Shown here piece after piece: positions 15,431 to 24,102 of a stretch of 64,000 bases of DNA. A program made the position numbers and the translations under genes. Source of the DNA: Haloplasma contractile SSD-17B (lineage in GTDB: Bacteria; Bacillota_I; Bacilli_A; Haloplasmatales; Haloplasmataceae); the NCBI RefSeq assembly GCF_000215935.2, contig NZ_AFNU02000014.1:1-64000 (forward strand). The letters are read 5' to 3'. Every line of letters begins with the position of its first letter. Positions within the stretch are counted from its first letter, which is position 1. The notes under the pieces were generated by a model, which was given only the letters and a program-made list of their open reading frames with translations, had not been told where the DNA came from and did not search any database.

Positions 15431-16426
15431 TTAAATAAAGGGGATTTCTTTAAGACACATCATACATCTACCATCATGAATTCTAGTGTTGATGGCTTTG
15501 CTGTTCCGATTTACAATCTGTTGCCCGCAGTGATGACAGTACGAATTAAGATCAATTCCTCCTACATTCCCTATATAAACATAGTTTAGATACTCTAATG
15601 CTCGTTCTTTTCCTTTAAGCATCTTATCTATATCTGTAGGATCTTCACACATTTTATAATTTGGGTAATAGCGTGTTAGATGAAGCGGAATGTTAGGATC
15701 AACGGATGCAATAAACTCGGCTAGTTCAGCAACTTCCTCTTCTGAATCATTTTCTCCTGTTACCATTAAAGTTGTAATCTCAACATGCGTTTGTTCAGCT
15801 AGAAGTCGTATTGTATTTAGAACGGGTTCTAATTTTGCACCACATATTTTACGGTAGTACGAACTTGTGTATGCCTTCAGGTCAATATTTATAGCGTCAA
15901 CATAAGGGAGTAATTCCGTTAGTGGTTCTTCATTAATATAACCATTTGAAACAATGACAATTGACAAGTCTTTATATGTTTCTTTCATATATTTTGCTGT
16001 ATCTAATATATATTCATACCACATAAAGGGCTCATTATAAGTGAACGCAATACCGACATTATGATTTTCTTTATCTGCTTGATCGAGTAAATGCTTTATG
16101 TCGTGAATCTTTAAATCGTTTGTTTTGTGTCGGTGTTGAGAAATGGTATAGTTTTGACAAAAGCTACACGTCATATTACAACCAAACGTTCCTAAAGAGA
16201 TTATGGAGTGACCTGGCTTATAATGAAAGAGCGGTTTTTTCTCAATCGGATCGAGTGCGATTGAAGTGACTTGTTCATAATTTATAGCATATAAATGGTT
16301 GTTTTCATTCTTTCGCGTTTTACAAAGCCCATATTTCCCCTCACTTATCAAACAATTTTGAGGGCATAATTGACATCTAATATGCATACCTTCATGATGC
16401 CAGTACATTGCACTTTTTTTTGACAT
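15431..16426 (-). CDS. AmmeMemoRadiSam system radical SAM enzyme
   Basis: 331 residues. An N-terminal Cys cluster (C18, C21, C25, C35) precedes the radical SAM site CNMTCSFC (C83, C87, C90), which binds the [4Fe-4S] cluster that cleaves SAM. TLMVTGEND and LHLTRYYPNYK belong to the AmrS family. The C-terminus has a zinc-ribbon-like pair, C297/C300 and C321/C324. The ATG follows directly on the stop of the Memo-AMMECR1 gene, whose last codons contain its ribosome site, so the two products are coupled. The three-part system is widespread in archaea and anaerobes, but its substrate is not established to my knowledge. Confidence 0.9.
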   Translation of the reverse strand: MSKKSAMYWHHEGMHIRCQLCPQNCLISEGKYGLCKTRKNENNHLYAINYEQVTSIALDPIEKKPLFHYKPGHSIISLGTFGCNMTCSFCQNYTISQHRHKTNDLKIHDIKHLLDQADKENHNVGIAFTYNEPFMWYEYILDTAKYMKETYKDLSIVIVSNGYINEEPLTELLPYVDAINIDLKAYTSSYYRKICGAKLEPVLNTIRLLAEQTHVEITTLMVTGENDSEEEVAELAEFIASVDPNIPLHLTRYYPNYKMCEDPTDIDKMLKGKERALEYLNYVYIGNVGGIDLNSYCHHCGQQIVNRNSKAINTRIHDGRCMMCLKEIPFI

Positions 16427-17842
16427 CTATAGTTCTCCTTCTATATGACGCACGACTTCAAACTTTTCAATATTATAGTTACTGTCTTTATCAATCCCTG
16501 CCTTTTGGCACACGATTTCTAACTGCTGTTCTACTGAATTAACCCCTTCTAAATCAGGTAATAACACGCCACCATTTCCTTCATGGCTAACGATTACACC
16601 ATATTGTTTAGGGTTTAATTCATCTCTAGACGCAGGCACTGGTGCCATAATGACATCAACAGATACATCAAGATCAAGTAATTCATATTCTTCAACCTGA
16701 TTAAAACGTGGGTCTTTAACAGCTGCCTCTACAGCATTCCTAATGATTTCTTCTGCAACATTATTCATCGTTGGTAGAATTGTCCCTATACACCCTCGTA
16801 ATTGACCCGCTTTTTTAAGGGATACAAAAACACCATTTTTATTATTTACCAATTCTTCCTTAAGATCGTTTGGCACTTCCATCAATTGTTTATGTTTATA
16901 AAAATAATGCAAGCTTTCTCTGGCTAGTTTCACGTACTCATCCGAGTGTTCTAGTTTATCCCTAAATTGTTCTTTTTTTTGTTCCTTAATTCGATTCAGG
17001 TAATCAATATCAATATCACCACGGTTAAACCGCATCACTGCATACCCTACTCCAAACGTTCCTTCATAAGACAATAAATCACCGGTTATACTTTTTCCTG
17101 CCATTGTTCCAAGCATTATATAGATAGAACGTAAGCCGCACTCACCAGCCGCTTCTATCATATTAGCATTCATATCAAATATTGCCTCTACATCTCCCTC
17201 TTGTAAATGCTTTGTGATCGTCTGATCGAATTCTTTTCCAGAAGGAGAATACGAATACGCTCCACCCTCTTCTAGCAATCGATGTGACAAGTCACCACTA
17301 GCAATAATCACTGATTTTCTACCTAACCGCTTTATAGCATCCTGTATAACCATACCAAACTCATACAATTCTGTTTCTGATAAAAAACCATATGTAATAT
17401 GAACGAGTTTAAAATTCTTATATTTTTCATTAATAAAATATAAGGGAACGGTTGATCCATGGTCTAGATTAAAATCTGTATTAAATTGTTTTAATACATG
17501 ATCATTCACACCAATTGTTTGTATGCCTCTTATCTTAGAGTCGTTTAGTATTACCTCAACTAACTCCTGATCAATTGATTGTTCAAAAGATATTGATTTA
17601 GCACCGAATTGACTTAGGTCTCCTTTTATTGACTTAGCATCTGATATTGCAATTGCGTCACTAAATACTGGTCCATGCGGAGTAATTACTACAATCGTTT
17701 CAACATTCTTTTCCTTTATTTCATCCGCTATTAACTCACACGCTTGTTTCGTTCCATTAATTTTAGTTTCTAAAGACTTACCGATTTCCGGAATTACAAT
17801 TGGAGGGTGTGGCATTAAATAGTACCCTACTACTGTGTTCAT
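16427..17842 (-). CDS. AmmeMemoRadiSam fusion: Memo-like domain plus AMMECR1 domain
   Basis: 471 residues, two domains. Residues 1-270 form a Memo/LigB-like fold (MPHPPIVIPEIGK at the start, VVITPHGP, SGDLSHRL, GECGLRSIYIMLG) with His and Asp residues that could bind a metal. Residues 295-465 form an AMMECR1 domain with its signature LRGCIGTI near 355, followed by AVKDPRF and VSHEGNGGVLLPDLEGV. In many genomes these are separate proteins A and B; here they are fused. AAGGTGAT precedes the ATG. The gene directly precedes the radical SAM partner, with no gap. Biochemical role unknown. Confidence 0.9.
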   Translation of the reverse strand: MNTVVGYYLMPHPPIVIPEIGKSLETKINGTKQACELIADEIKEKNVETIVVITPHGPVFSDAIAISDAKSIKGDLSQFGAKSISFEQSIDQELVEVILNDSKIRGIQTIGVNDHVLKQFNTDFNLDHGSTVPLYFINEKYKNFKLVHITYGFLSETELYEFGMVIQDAIKRLGRKSVIIASGDLSHRLLEEGGAYSYSPSGKEFDQTITKHLQEGDVEAIFDMNANMIEAAGECGLRSIYIMLGTMAGKSITGDLLSYEGTFGVGYAVMRFNRGDIDIDYLNRIKEQKKEQFRDKLEHSDEYVKLARESLHYFYKHKQLMEVPNDLKEELVNNKNGVFVSLKKAGQLRGCIGTILPTMNNVAEEIIRNAVEAAVKDPRFNQVEEYELLDLDVSVDVIMAPVPASRDELNPKQYGVIVSHEGNGGVLLPDLEGVNSVEQQLEIVCQKAGIDKDSNYNIEKFEVVRHIEGEL

Positions 17843-17916
17843 ACTATCACCTTACTTTTATAATTTTTTTATAGAGTTCATCTTCATGCGTTTACAGTTT
17901 TCATGCGGTTCTACAG

Positions 17917-18279
17917 CTAACTTAACATCTTGATTCGGTTTAAAATCGCTAACAACAATCCATGGTCAATGCACAAAGCAATGATTCCGTGTCTGTATCG
18001 TTCTAAACTCTTAATAGTGATTAATAGTTTCTTCAGGGTTTCTAAGTCTGTATGATCAAGTTCTTGTTGATTTTGATAATAGAAATCAAATTCTGTTACA
18101 AAATCTTGCCAGCTGACTTCATACTTATAACACTCATTAATTACACTAAGAAAAAAATAATTAACATCTTGATCATAAGTGAAAAATCCTGACTTATTAA
18201 AGTAATAATCATATGATCCACTTTCGAAATACGGGATATAATCAATCAACTTATTAGATGCAACTTCATATTCTTCCAT
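17917..18279 (-). CDS. DUF6508-like small protein
   Basis: 121 residues, soluble, rich in Tyr and Phe. The C-terminal half (DHTDLETLKKLLITIKSLER, then HGIIALCIDHGLLLAILNRI) matches the DUF6508 pattern of a DLxTLxKLLT helix, a DRF-like turn and a closing helix; the function of the family is unknown. GGAG lies 7 bases before ATG 18277-18279; a TTG codon just upstream is less likely. It precedes the AmmeMemoRadiSam genes by 75 bases on the same strand and may be cotranscribed with them. Confidence 0.6.
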   Translation of the reverse strand: MEEYEVASNKLIDYIPYFESGSYDYYFNKSGFFTYDQDVNYFFLSVINECYKYEVSWQDFVTEFDFYYQNQQELDHTDLETLKKLLITIKSLERYRHGIIALCIDHGLLLAILNRIKMLS

Positions 18280-18477
18280 CAAACGTCTCCTTCACTTCAT
18301 ATCATTTATCAATTGTTTTTTATTATATCTCATTTTGAAAATAATATAAATATAGACCATTGATGTGCAATCCTAAATAACTGAACTGTAATTTATACAC
18401 CAATATATATGTATATTGATTTTGACTCTTATATATACAAATAGAGGAAAGGATATCATATTCTAAAATTTACAAAT

Positions 18478-18508
18478 TAAAAGCCAAGGCAAGAACCTTG
18501 GCTTTTAA
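18478..18508. terminator. Bidirectional terminator
   Basis: AAAAGCCAAGG/CCTTGGCTTTT stem (11 bp) and six-base loop with T-rich flanks; it follows the envelope-protein stop on the minus strand. Confidence 0.88.
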
Positions 18509-18512
18509 TTTA

Positions 18513-20165
18513 TTAGTCAATGTCTAATGTTTCATTATCAAATTCCTCAATATTATATGAGGTATTGTCTGTATCAAAGTAGGAAATCGTTACTCGTTCC
18601 CCTACTTTTGATAATGGCAGTTCATAACTAATAGTATAAGGAGCAGTAAACACTATATTCTCTAGATTATTAAGAACAATGTAATAATACGTCGTACCAT
18701 CTACATTTACCTTCTCTTTTATTAGAATGTTACCTGTAATCTCCTTTAGTTCACCTGACTCATTCGGATCAACATTCGCTTGACCTAGTGTTTTTAAGTA
18801 ATCGCGTTGTGCATCCTCTAAGTTTTTACCTATTCCTACAACTGAATAATCTTTTACATTAACATAAGCATATTGCTTAATTAAGCCTTCATTGTCTTTT
18901 AAAGTCATAAAGTACGTTGGAACATCGTTAAAGTTTACAAGAATTGGCCAATTAGCAACATATCCTAAATCTTGAACAGCACCTTCGGCAGACTTTCTAG
19001 CAGCAGATTCAGTTGCCCCGCCGATTGGATAGAATTTCGTTTCCTTAGTACGCATATTCGTTAATACAAAACCAACCGTTGATTCATCGGCTCCTACTGA
19101 TGTTAATCCCGTATATAAATAGAAGTCTCCATTATTATAAACATAGTTATACCCTTCTGTAACTCGTAAGACTTCTTTTTTAGCAAAGACACTATTCCAG
19201 TATCCATTAACATAGCGTCCCCAGTAATTTAATTGTTCCATTACAACATCTGCTGGCTGAATTCGATCAATCCACTCAGGGGCTTTATTTACACTATAAG
19301 AGTTTACTTCCCCCGTTACCGCATCCATAACAATAATATTCTCAGTATCACGTCCAGATGTCCATGCAAATTCTTTGTGAATATCTGTTACTACCCAATA
19401 AGGATGTCCTGTTTCATCTATTTCAAATGAAAAATCCGTCATTAAATCTGTCATATGTCCACTAAAGTAAATTTTACGTTTAAAATCTTGATTAAAGTAA
19501 GCAGATGAAACATATTTCATTTTAAAGTCTTCAACAAGTTCAACATCTGAAGGGTTTGTTGCTGATACTCTTATATAGCCGGGTACTCCTTCATTTCTAT
19601 TATTTAACCATTTAAAGAAGCCGGTATATTCAAGTGCTCCAACCCAGTACAATTTACCATTATAGTCGATCATCGTATAGTCGCGGACCGTGAACTGACT
19701 TCCAAGCCCTTTAATCTCACCGATTTTTTTGTCACCTAATCGAAAGGCAAGATTCTCATCAACAATAGGAACTTGCATTTCATCAATTTCTTGTACGTTT
19801 TCGGTAAATTTTGCTTGCTCATCAACTTCAATCAAATTACGATATCTTGCTGAATTAAAGACCTTGAATGTTGAGATATTTAATACTAAAAAAGTACCAA
19901 ATAATAATATAATTAAACCTATGAGCCACTTAAATTGTTTAATACCTCTCCAATCAATTTGAAACTCTTGCCTATTGTTTACCACTCTAGTATAGAGTAA
20001 TTTTCGACTCGTTAATAGAGTAAAGAGAATTCCAATTAGTATTACTATTAGCCAAAACCGAAAGCTTCTACTCTCTATTGTAATTGGCAATAGTCCAAAA
20101 TAGATTAAAAATAAGAATAGGAAAACAAGTGTCGTTCCTATTTTTTTTACGTTTATATTATTCAT
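18513..20165 (-). CDS. Large membrane-anchored protein, function unknown
   Basis: 550 residues. Three hydrophobic helices (about 8-28, 33-50 and 77-97) are followed by a 450-residue, probably extracytoplasmic part with no further membrane segment. The soluble part has two regions resembling PepSY-type modules (around VTDIHKEFAWTSGRDTENIIVMDAVTGEV, which I only cite in part as an HPYWVV-type strand pair, and ATESAARKSAEGAVQDLGY). YWVGAL and YLYTGLTSVGADES suggest a beta-rich fold. GGTGGTGAAGG precedes the ATG. Genes on both sides are unrelated. I do not recognise a named family. Confidence 0.7.
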   Translation of the reverse strand: MNNINVKKIGTTLVFLFLFLIYFGLLPITIESRSFRFWLIVILIGILFTLLTSRKLLYTRVVNNRQEFQIDWRGIKQFKWLIGLIILLFGTFLVLNISTFKVFNSARYRNLIEVDEQAKFTENVQEIDEMQVPIVDENLAFRLGDKKIGEIKGLGSQFTVRDYTMIDYNGKLYWVGALEYTGFFKWLNNRNEGVPGYIRVSATNPSDVELVEDFKMKYVSSAYFNQDFKRKIYFSGHMTDLMTDFSFEIDETGHPYWVVTDIHKEFAWTSGRDTENIIVMDAVTGEVNSYSVNKAPEWIDRIQPADVVMEQLNYWGRYVNGYWNSVFAKKEVLRVTEGYNYVYNNGDFYLYTGLTSVGADESTVGFVLTNMRTKETKFYPIGGATESAARKSAEGAVQDLGYVANWPILVNFNDVPTYFMTLKDNEGLIKQYAYVNVKDYSVVGIGKNLEDAQRDYLKTLGQANVDPNESGELKEITGNILIKEKVNVDGTTYYYIVLNNLENIVFTAPYTISYELPLSKVGERVTISYFDTDNTSYNIEEFDNETLDID

Positions 20166-20396
20166 ACCTTCACCACCAAATTAGTTTTTATCTGTACTAA
20201 TACTAACACTCTTTAGACATTATTACAATTTATACTACCAGTTTTTAGTATATACCATATTTCAAAATCTATTTTATCATTGAAATCTATTTTTATAATA
20301 TTATATACAAACTAGTACTAATATAGTTAATTGCTTAAATAAAAATCTATTTTAGACAAATAATAAGTGTATTATAGAAATAATGGAGGTTTTAAT

Positions 20397-20996
20397 ATGG
20401 ATGGTTTCGATTTATTTTTAAAGGTATTGGCTATTTTTATAGCCGGGTCTTTTTTTCTAAGACTTTCAGGTCGGAAATCAATCTCACAAATGACAAGCGG
20501 AGAAGTTGTTCTAACAATTACATTAGGGACGGTATTAGCAAACCCTATCACAAGTAGGAGTGTAGAGTTTACAATCTACAGTGTTGCATTTTTTACTCTC
20601 TTTTTTATCATTGCAGAACTTTTACAAATTAAGTTCAACTTTTTTGAAAAATTGTTTACAGGAAAATCAGTTGATGTCATTAAAGATGGTACTTTAAATA
20701 TAAATGAATTAGGAAAGCTTAGATTGACAGTCGATCAATTAGAGATACGACTCAGAGAAAATGGTGTCAGTCGAATAGAAGATGTAAAGACTGCTACTGT
20801 TGAAGCGAATGGTAAACTTGGCTATGAATTAAAAGCGAGTGCACGTCCAATTACAGAAAAAGACTTAGAACGTGTTTTAGAAAAACATGGCCTTATTAAA
20901 TTAGGCCAACAATCACAAACATCAAGTTCTACTATTTTTGATGAGGTTAAAAATAAAAATACCGAACAAAGAAATCAGAATGAGAAATTAAAATAA
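20397..20996 (+). CDS. YetF/DUF421 family membrane protein
   Basis: About 200 residues. Two or three N-terminal hydrophobic segments carry the family motif RLSGRKSISQMTSGEVVLTI, then TLGTVLANP. The cytoplasmic part follows, with GKSVDVIKDGTLN, a RLTVDQLEIRLRENGV helix and VEANGKLGYELK. TGGAGG lies 6 bases before ATG 20397-20399; an ATG at 20367 lacks a ribosome site. In B. subtilis, YetF-type proteins sit in the spore or cell membrane; some paralogs have been tied to spore germination. The role here is unproved. Single-gene unit. Confidence 0.85.
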   Translation: MDGFDLFLKVLAIFIAGSFFLRLSGRKSISQMTSGEVVLTITLGTVLANPITSRSVEFTIYSVAFFTLFFIIAELLQIKFNFFEKLFTGKSVDVIKDGTLNINELGKLRLTVDQLEIRLRENGVSRIEDVKTATVEANGKLGYELKASARPITEKDLERVLEKHGLIKLGQQSQTSSSTIFDEVKNKNTEQRNQNEKLK

Positions 20997-21132
20997 AAAA
21001 TCGCCAAAGAATATACACTACATAATTTTATAAAAGAATGTTTGGCTATAGAATCTCGATCCTATTTCATTGCCATTCAGGATAATGTTCGATATAATAA
21101 AGGTACAAAATGGAAGATGAAGGGAGAACACT

Positions 21133-22167
21133 ATGGTTAAGATTGATCAAGATTATTTACTAACCGTGGCAAAAGACTTATTAACAACGCCAAGCCCAAG
21201 CGGATATTGTCACCATGTTATGGGCAAAATTCAAAAACATGCACATGATTTAGATTTACAATTTGAAACAACTAAAAAAGGTGCGGGAGTTATAACAATC
21301 GACGGGGCTAGTAATGACTACGTAGTAGGACTATCAGCTCATGTTGACACACTTGGATTAATGGTACGTTCAATTAAAAGTGATGCAACACTAGCGGTCA
21401 CTTCAATAGGAGGTAACCTAATTAATTCACTTAATGGGTCCTATTGTGCAATCCATACTAGAGAAGGAAAAGAATATACAGGTACGATTGTTACAACTGA
21501 ACCCTCTACTCACGCAACAAGAGGTGCAGCGTCAAAAGGGACGAAAGCTGAAGAAATCGTAATCCGCATCGATGAAATCGTTAAAACAGCTGATGACGTA
21601 AAGGCTTTAGGTATAATGGCTGGTGATTTTATATCAATTGATCCTAAGACAACAGTAACTGAAGCTGGATTTATAAAATCTCGCTATTTAGATGATAAGA
21701 TTAGTGTCGCAATTATATTTGCTTTAATTAAGGCAATTAAAGATGAGGGACTAACACTAAAACATACACTAAAATTCTTTATTTCAACCTACGAAGAGGT
21801 CGGACATGGTTCTTCTTACATTCCAGAAGATATCGATGAACTAATTGCAGTTGACATGGGTGTTATTGGTGCTGACTTAACCTGTACTGAGTATGATGTA
21901 TCGATTTGTGCTAAAGACTCATCAGGTCCATACGATTATGAGATGGTAACAGAGTTTATAAACATTGCCAAGAAACAAGAATTAGGTTATGCAGTTGATA
22001 TTTATCCATATTATGGTTCAGATGCGACTGCAGCATTAAGAGCAGGAAACAATATTAAAGCAGCATTAATTGGACCCGGAGTTCACGCGTCACATGGTCC
22101 TGAACGTACTCATATCGATGCCTGCACAAACACAATTCACTTACTTTATCATTACCTAACAAAATAA
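21133..22167 (+). CDS. M42 family metallo-aminopeptidase/endoglucanase-type
   Basis: 344 residues, cytoplasmic. The co-catalytic two-metal site is visible: His70 and Asp72 in GLSAHVDTLG, Asp in SRYLDDK, the general base and ligand Glu pair in TYEEVGHG, Asp in AVDMGV, and the last His in HASHGPERTH. M42 enzymes (TET, glutamyl aminopeptidase type) trim peptides for recycling and form large shells. AGGGAGAAC precedes the ATG. Monocistronic with its own terminator. Peptide specificity cannot be read from sequence. Confidence 0.9.
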   Translation: MVKIDQDYLLTVAKDLLTTPSPSGYCHHVMGKIQKHAHDLDLQFETTKKGAGVITIDGASNDYVVGLSAHVDTLGLMVRSIKSDATLAVTSIGGNLINSLNGSYCAIHTREGKEYTGTIVTTEPSTHATRGAASKGTKAEEIVIRIDEIVKTADDVKALGIMAGDFISIDPKTTVTEAGFIKSRYLDDKISVAIIFALIKAIKDEGLTLKHTLKFFISTYEEVGHGSSYIPEDIDELIAVDMGVIGADLTCTEYDVSICAKDSSGPYDYEMVTEFINIAKKQELGYAVDIYPYYGSDATAALRAGNNIKAALIGPGVHASHGPERTHIDACTNTIHLLYHYLTK

Positions 22168-22177
22168 TAGAATACAT

Positions 22178-22215
22178 AAAGGCTGTATAACAAAATTGTT
22201 ATACAGCCTTTTTGT
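22178..22215 (+). terminator. Terminator of M42 peptidase gene
   Basis: 15-bp stem AAAGGCTGTATAACA with its complement, short AT loop and T run. Confidence 0.92.
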
Positions 22216-22302
22216 GTATATATTTTAATTTATAGTAGTCGATTGTTTATAAAAATACCAAGAATACAAATCATAATCATATGATGGATCGGAGGCGTAT
22301 AT

Positions 22303-23622
22303 ATGAAAAAGCGATTTTTTATGATCAGTATAATTCTCACTTCCCTATTAGTCTCAATAGTTGTCTTTTTAGTTTTTAAAGATAGTATTAGGAAGACAGA
22401 GTCGCACAAGTTAATCTCAATAACGGGAACTATTAAAGATTCTAGGGGTGAGCCTATCATTGCTACTATATCGGTAATTAATTCTGAAGGTAAGATTATA
22501 ACACGTGAGATTAGTAACTTGGATGGAAGGTTTTCACTAAAAGTAAAACAAAAGCCAAATACCTTAATTATTTCACGTGGACCTGAGTACGAGATTATTG
22601 TTCAAAGTCTAGACATTACAGGAACAACATATAATACGAGCGTTACGTTAAACAGGTTCATAAACTTAAGTAAACAAAATTGGTATAGCGGAGAGCTTCA
22701 TCAACATACTAACAAAAGTGATGATGGTAAAGTACATGCCGATCAAGTGATACGATATAATCAATCAAGAGGGCTTCGTTTTGCAGGCTTAACCGATCAT
22801 AACCACGTTTTTTCAAGTGATGACTATACGAATACTAAAAGAGATCACCCTTTTTTAACGCTATCAAGTTATGAACTCACGACTTCACTAGGAGATTACA
22901 ATATTCTTAATTCGGACCGACTACCTGATTATACATTTGAAAACTTTGATGACTTAAAACAAACCCTTGACCAAATGAATCAAACTTCTATTAAACAAAT
23001 CAATCATCCTTTCAAGGAAGATGACCCTTTTCAATTCTGGAATCATATTGATACATTTGATGTAATGGAAATTTGGCATGGAATTTTTAGATATGATGAC
23101 GCGAAAAATAAAAATGCAAAAGAAAAGTGGTTTGAACTCCTTAACTCAGGTTCACAAATTAGAGCTACTTGTGGAAGCGATAATCATTATTTAGACCGAA
23201 TCTATCTTCTAAATCGTGAAGAAACGATTATATCAAATACCACCGAGACTTATAGCGAAGTCCCAATGATTTATGTGTATACAGAATCTTTTACCAAAAA
23301 TGGTATTGCACAGGCAATAAAAAATGGAAATAGTTTTCTTACGAATGGTCCTTTAATTCTTTCAAGGTTAAATAATCAACTACCTGGATCACAAATTTTA
23401 TATAATGAATCAAATCAACTTTCACTACACATCATTGATCAGCTAGGTATTAATCAAGTTAATGTCATAAGAAACGGTACCGTAGTAAAAACAATTAACA
23501 CAAATAGCACTGAAATTAAGGAAACCATTCCATTATCATTAACAAAAGGGGATTGGGTCGTAATCGAATGTTATGGGGAACACAATGGATATGCGATCAC
23601 CAATCCATTTTTTATATCTTAA
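22303..23622 (+). CDS. CehA/McbA-family PHP metallohydrolase, membrane-anchored
   Basis: 439 residues. An N-terminal membrane anchor or uncleaved signal spans 5-28. Residues 40-115 form a carboxypeptidase-regulatory-like beta sandwich (ITGTIKDSRGEP, NLDGRFSLKV). The PHP domain starts with WYSGELHQHTNKSDDG, then GLTDHNHVF, a KQINHPF motif, MEIWHG and CGSDNHY, giving the His/Asp metal ligands of the fold. It probably cleaves phosphoesters or other esters outside the cell; substrates of this group vary widely. GGAGG lies upstream of the ATG. Followed by a terminator. Confidence 0.82.
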   Translation: MKKRFFMISIILTSLLVSIVVFLVFKDSIRKTESHKLISITGTIKDSRGEPIIATISVINSEGKIITREISNLDGRFSLKVKQKPNTLIISRGPEYEIIVQSLDITGTTYNTSVTLNRFINLSKQNWYSGELHQHTNKSDDGKVHADQVIRYNQSRGLRFAGLTDHNHVFSSDDYTNTKRDHPFLTLSSYELTTSLGDYNILNSDRLPDYTFENFDDLKQTLDQMNQTSIKQINHPFKEDDPFQFWNHIDTFDVMEIWHGIFRYDDAKNKNAKEKWFELLNSGSQIRATCGSDNHYLDRIYLLNREETIISNTTETYSEVPMIYVYTESFTKNGIAQAIKNGNSFLTNGPLILSRLNNQLPGSQILYNESNQLSLHIIDQLGINQVNVIRNGTVVKTINTNSTEIKETIPLSLTKGDWVVIECYGEHNGYAITNPFFIS

Positions 23623-23657
23623 TTAATAACGTATCTCTACTTATAATATCCACTAGA

Positions 23658-23693
23658 AAAAGGAGCGTTCTAATTTGAATACTCCTTTTTGCT
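23658..23693 (+). terminator. Terminator after PHP hydrolase
   Basis: AAAGGAG/CTCCTTT stem with a long loop and T run. Weaker than its neighbours because of the 18-base loop. Confidence 0.6.
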
Positions 23694-23701
23694 TATTTAT
23701 A

Positions 23702-23926
23702 TTATACAAAGTCATCTATCGATACATTTGCATTTTTAAAATACGTGTCCCATTTCTTTTTAAAGGCTTGATAATAGTCAAGTAATTCTAGTTTAAACTC
23801 ATTGATTTTTGCATCTGTTAAGATTGCTTTGGGATTATGGCCTACACTAAAATCGTCATCTTTAGTGCTCCACCAGAAGACAGCAACTAGTATATTATCA
23901 GAACCCTTATCATCGCCTACTCTAAT
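23702..23926 (-). pseudogene. Orphan coding remnant without a start codon
   Basis: An open minus-strand frame of about 75 codons ends at TAA 23702-23704. It has coding-like composition (WWSTKDDDFSVGHNP, LLDYYQAFKKKWDTYF) but no ATG, GTG or TTG start in frame, a TGA just upstream (23927-23929) and no ribosome site. It looks like the C-terminal remnant of a soluble protein. I do not recognise the family. The rest of the 23623-24102 gap holds terminators and nothing else I can see. Confidence 0.4.
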
Positions 23927-24029
23927 TCAAACTTGCTTTCAAAGACTATATATATAAGATTATTAAGTGCAAAATTCGTAATTATAAGCAATCAGCATTT
24001 GCTAAAACGAGCGTTATTCTAGTGATATT

Positions 24030-24072
24030 AAAAGACTTGACTCAGGTTAAAAACCGGAATCAAGTCTTTTTA
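24030..24072. terminator. Bidirectional terminator after GH31 gene
   Basis: AAAAGACTTGA/TCAAGTCTTTT stem with T-rich ends, 30 bases after the GH31 stop on the minus strand. Confidence 0.85.
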
Positions 24073-24102
24073 GTTGTTCTCTAGTGGCCTAGCCTCAAAC
24101 AT

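Noticed and set aside
17287-17302. GTGAC-N2-GTCAC inside the Memo-AMMECR1 gene, resembling the cystine operators
   Set aside because: The spacer is two bases instead of six and it lies deep in coding sequence.
18403-18420. AT-only palindrome CAATATA-N4-TATATTG
   Set aside because: Low-complexity AT sequence in an AT-rich gap; such palindromes are expected by chance here.
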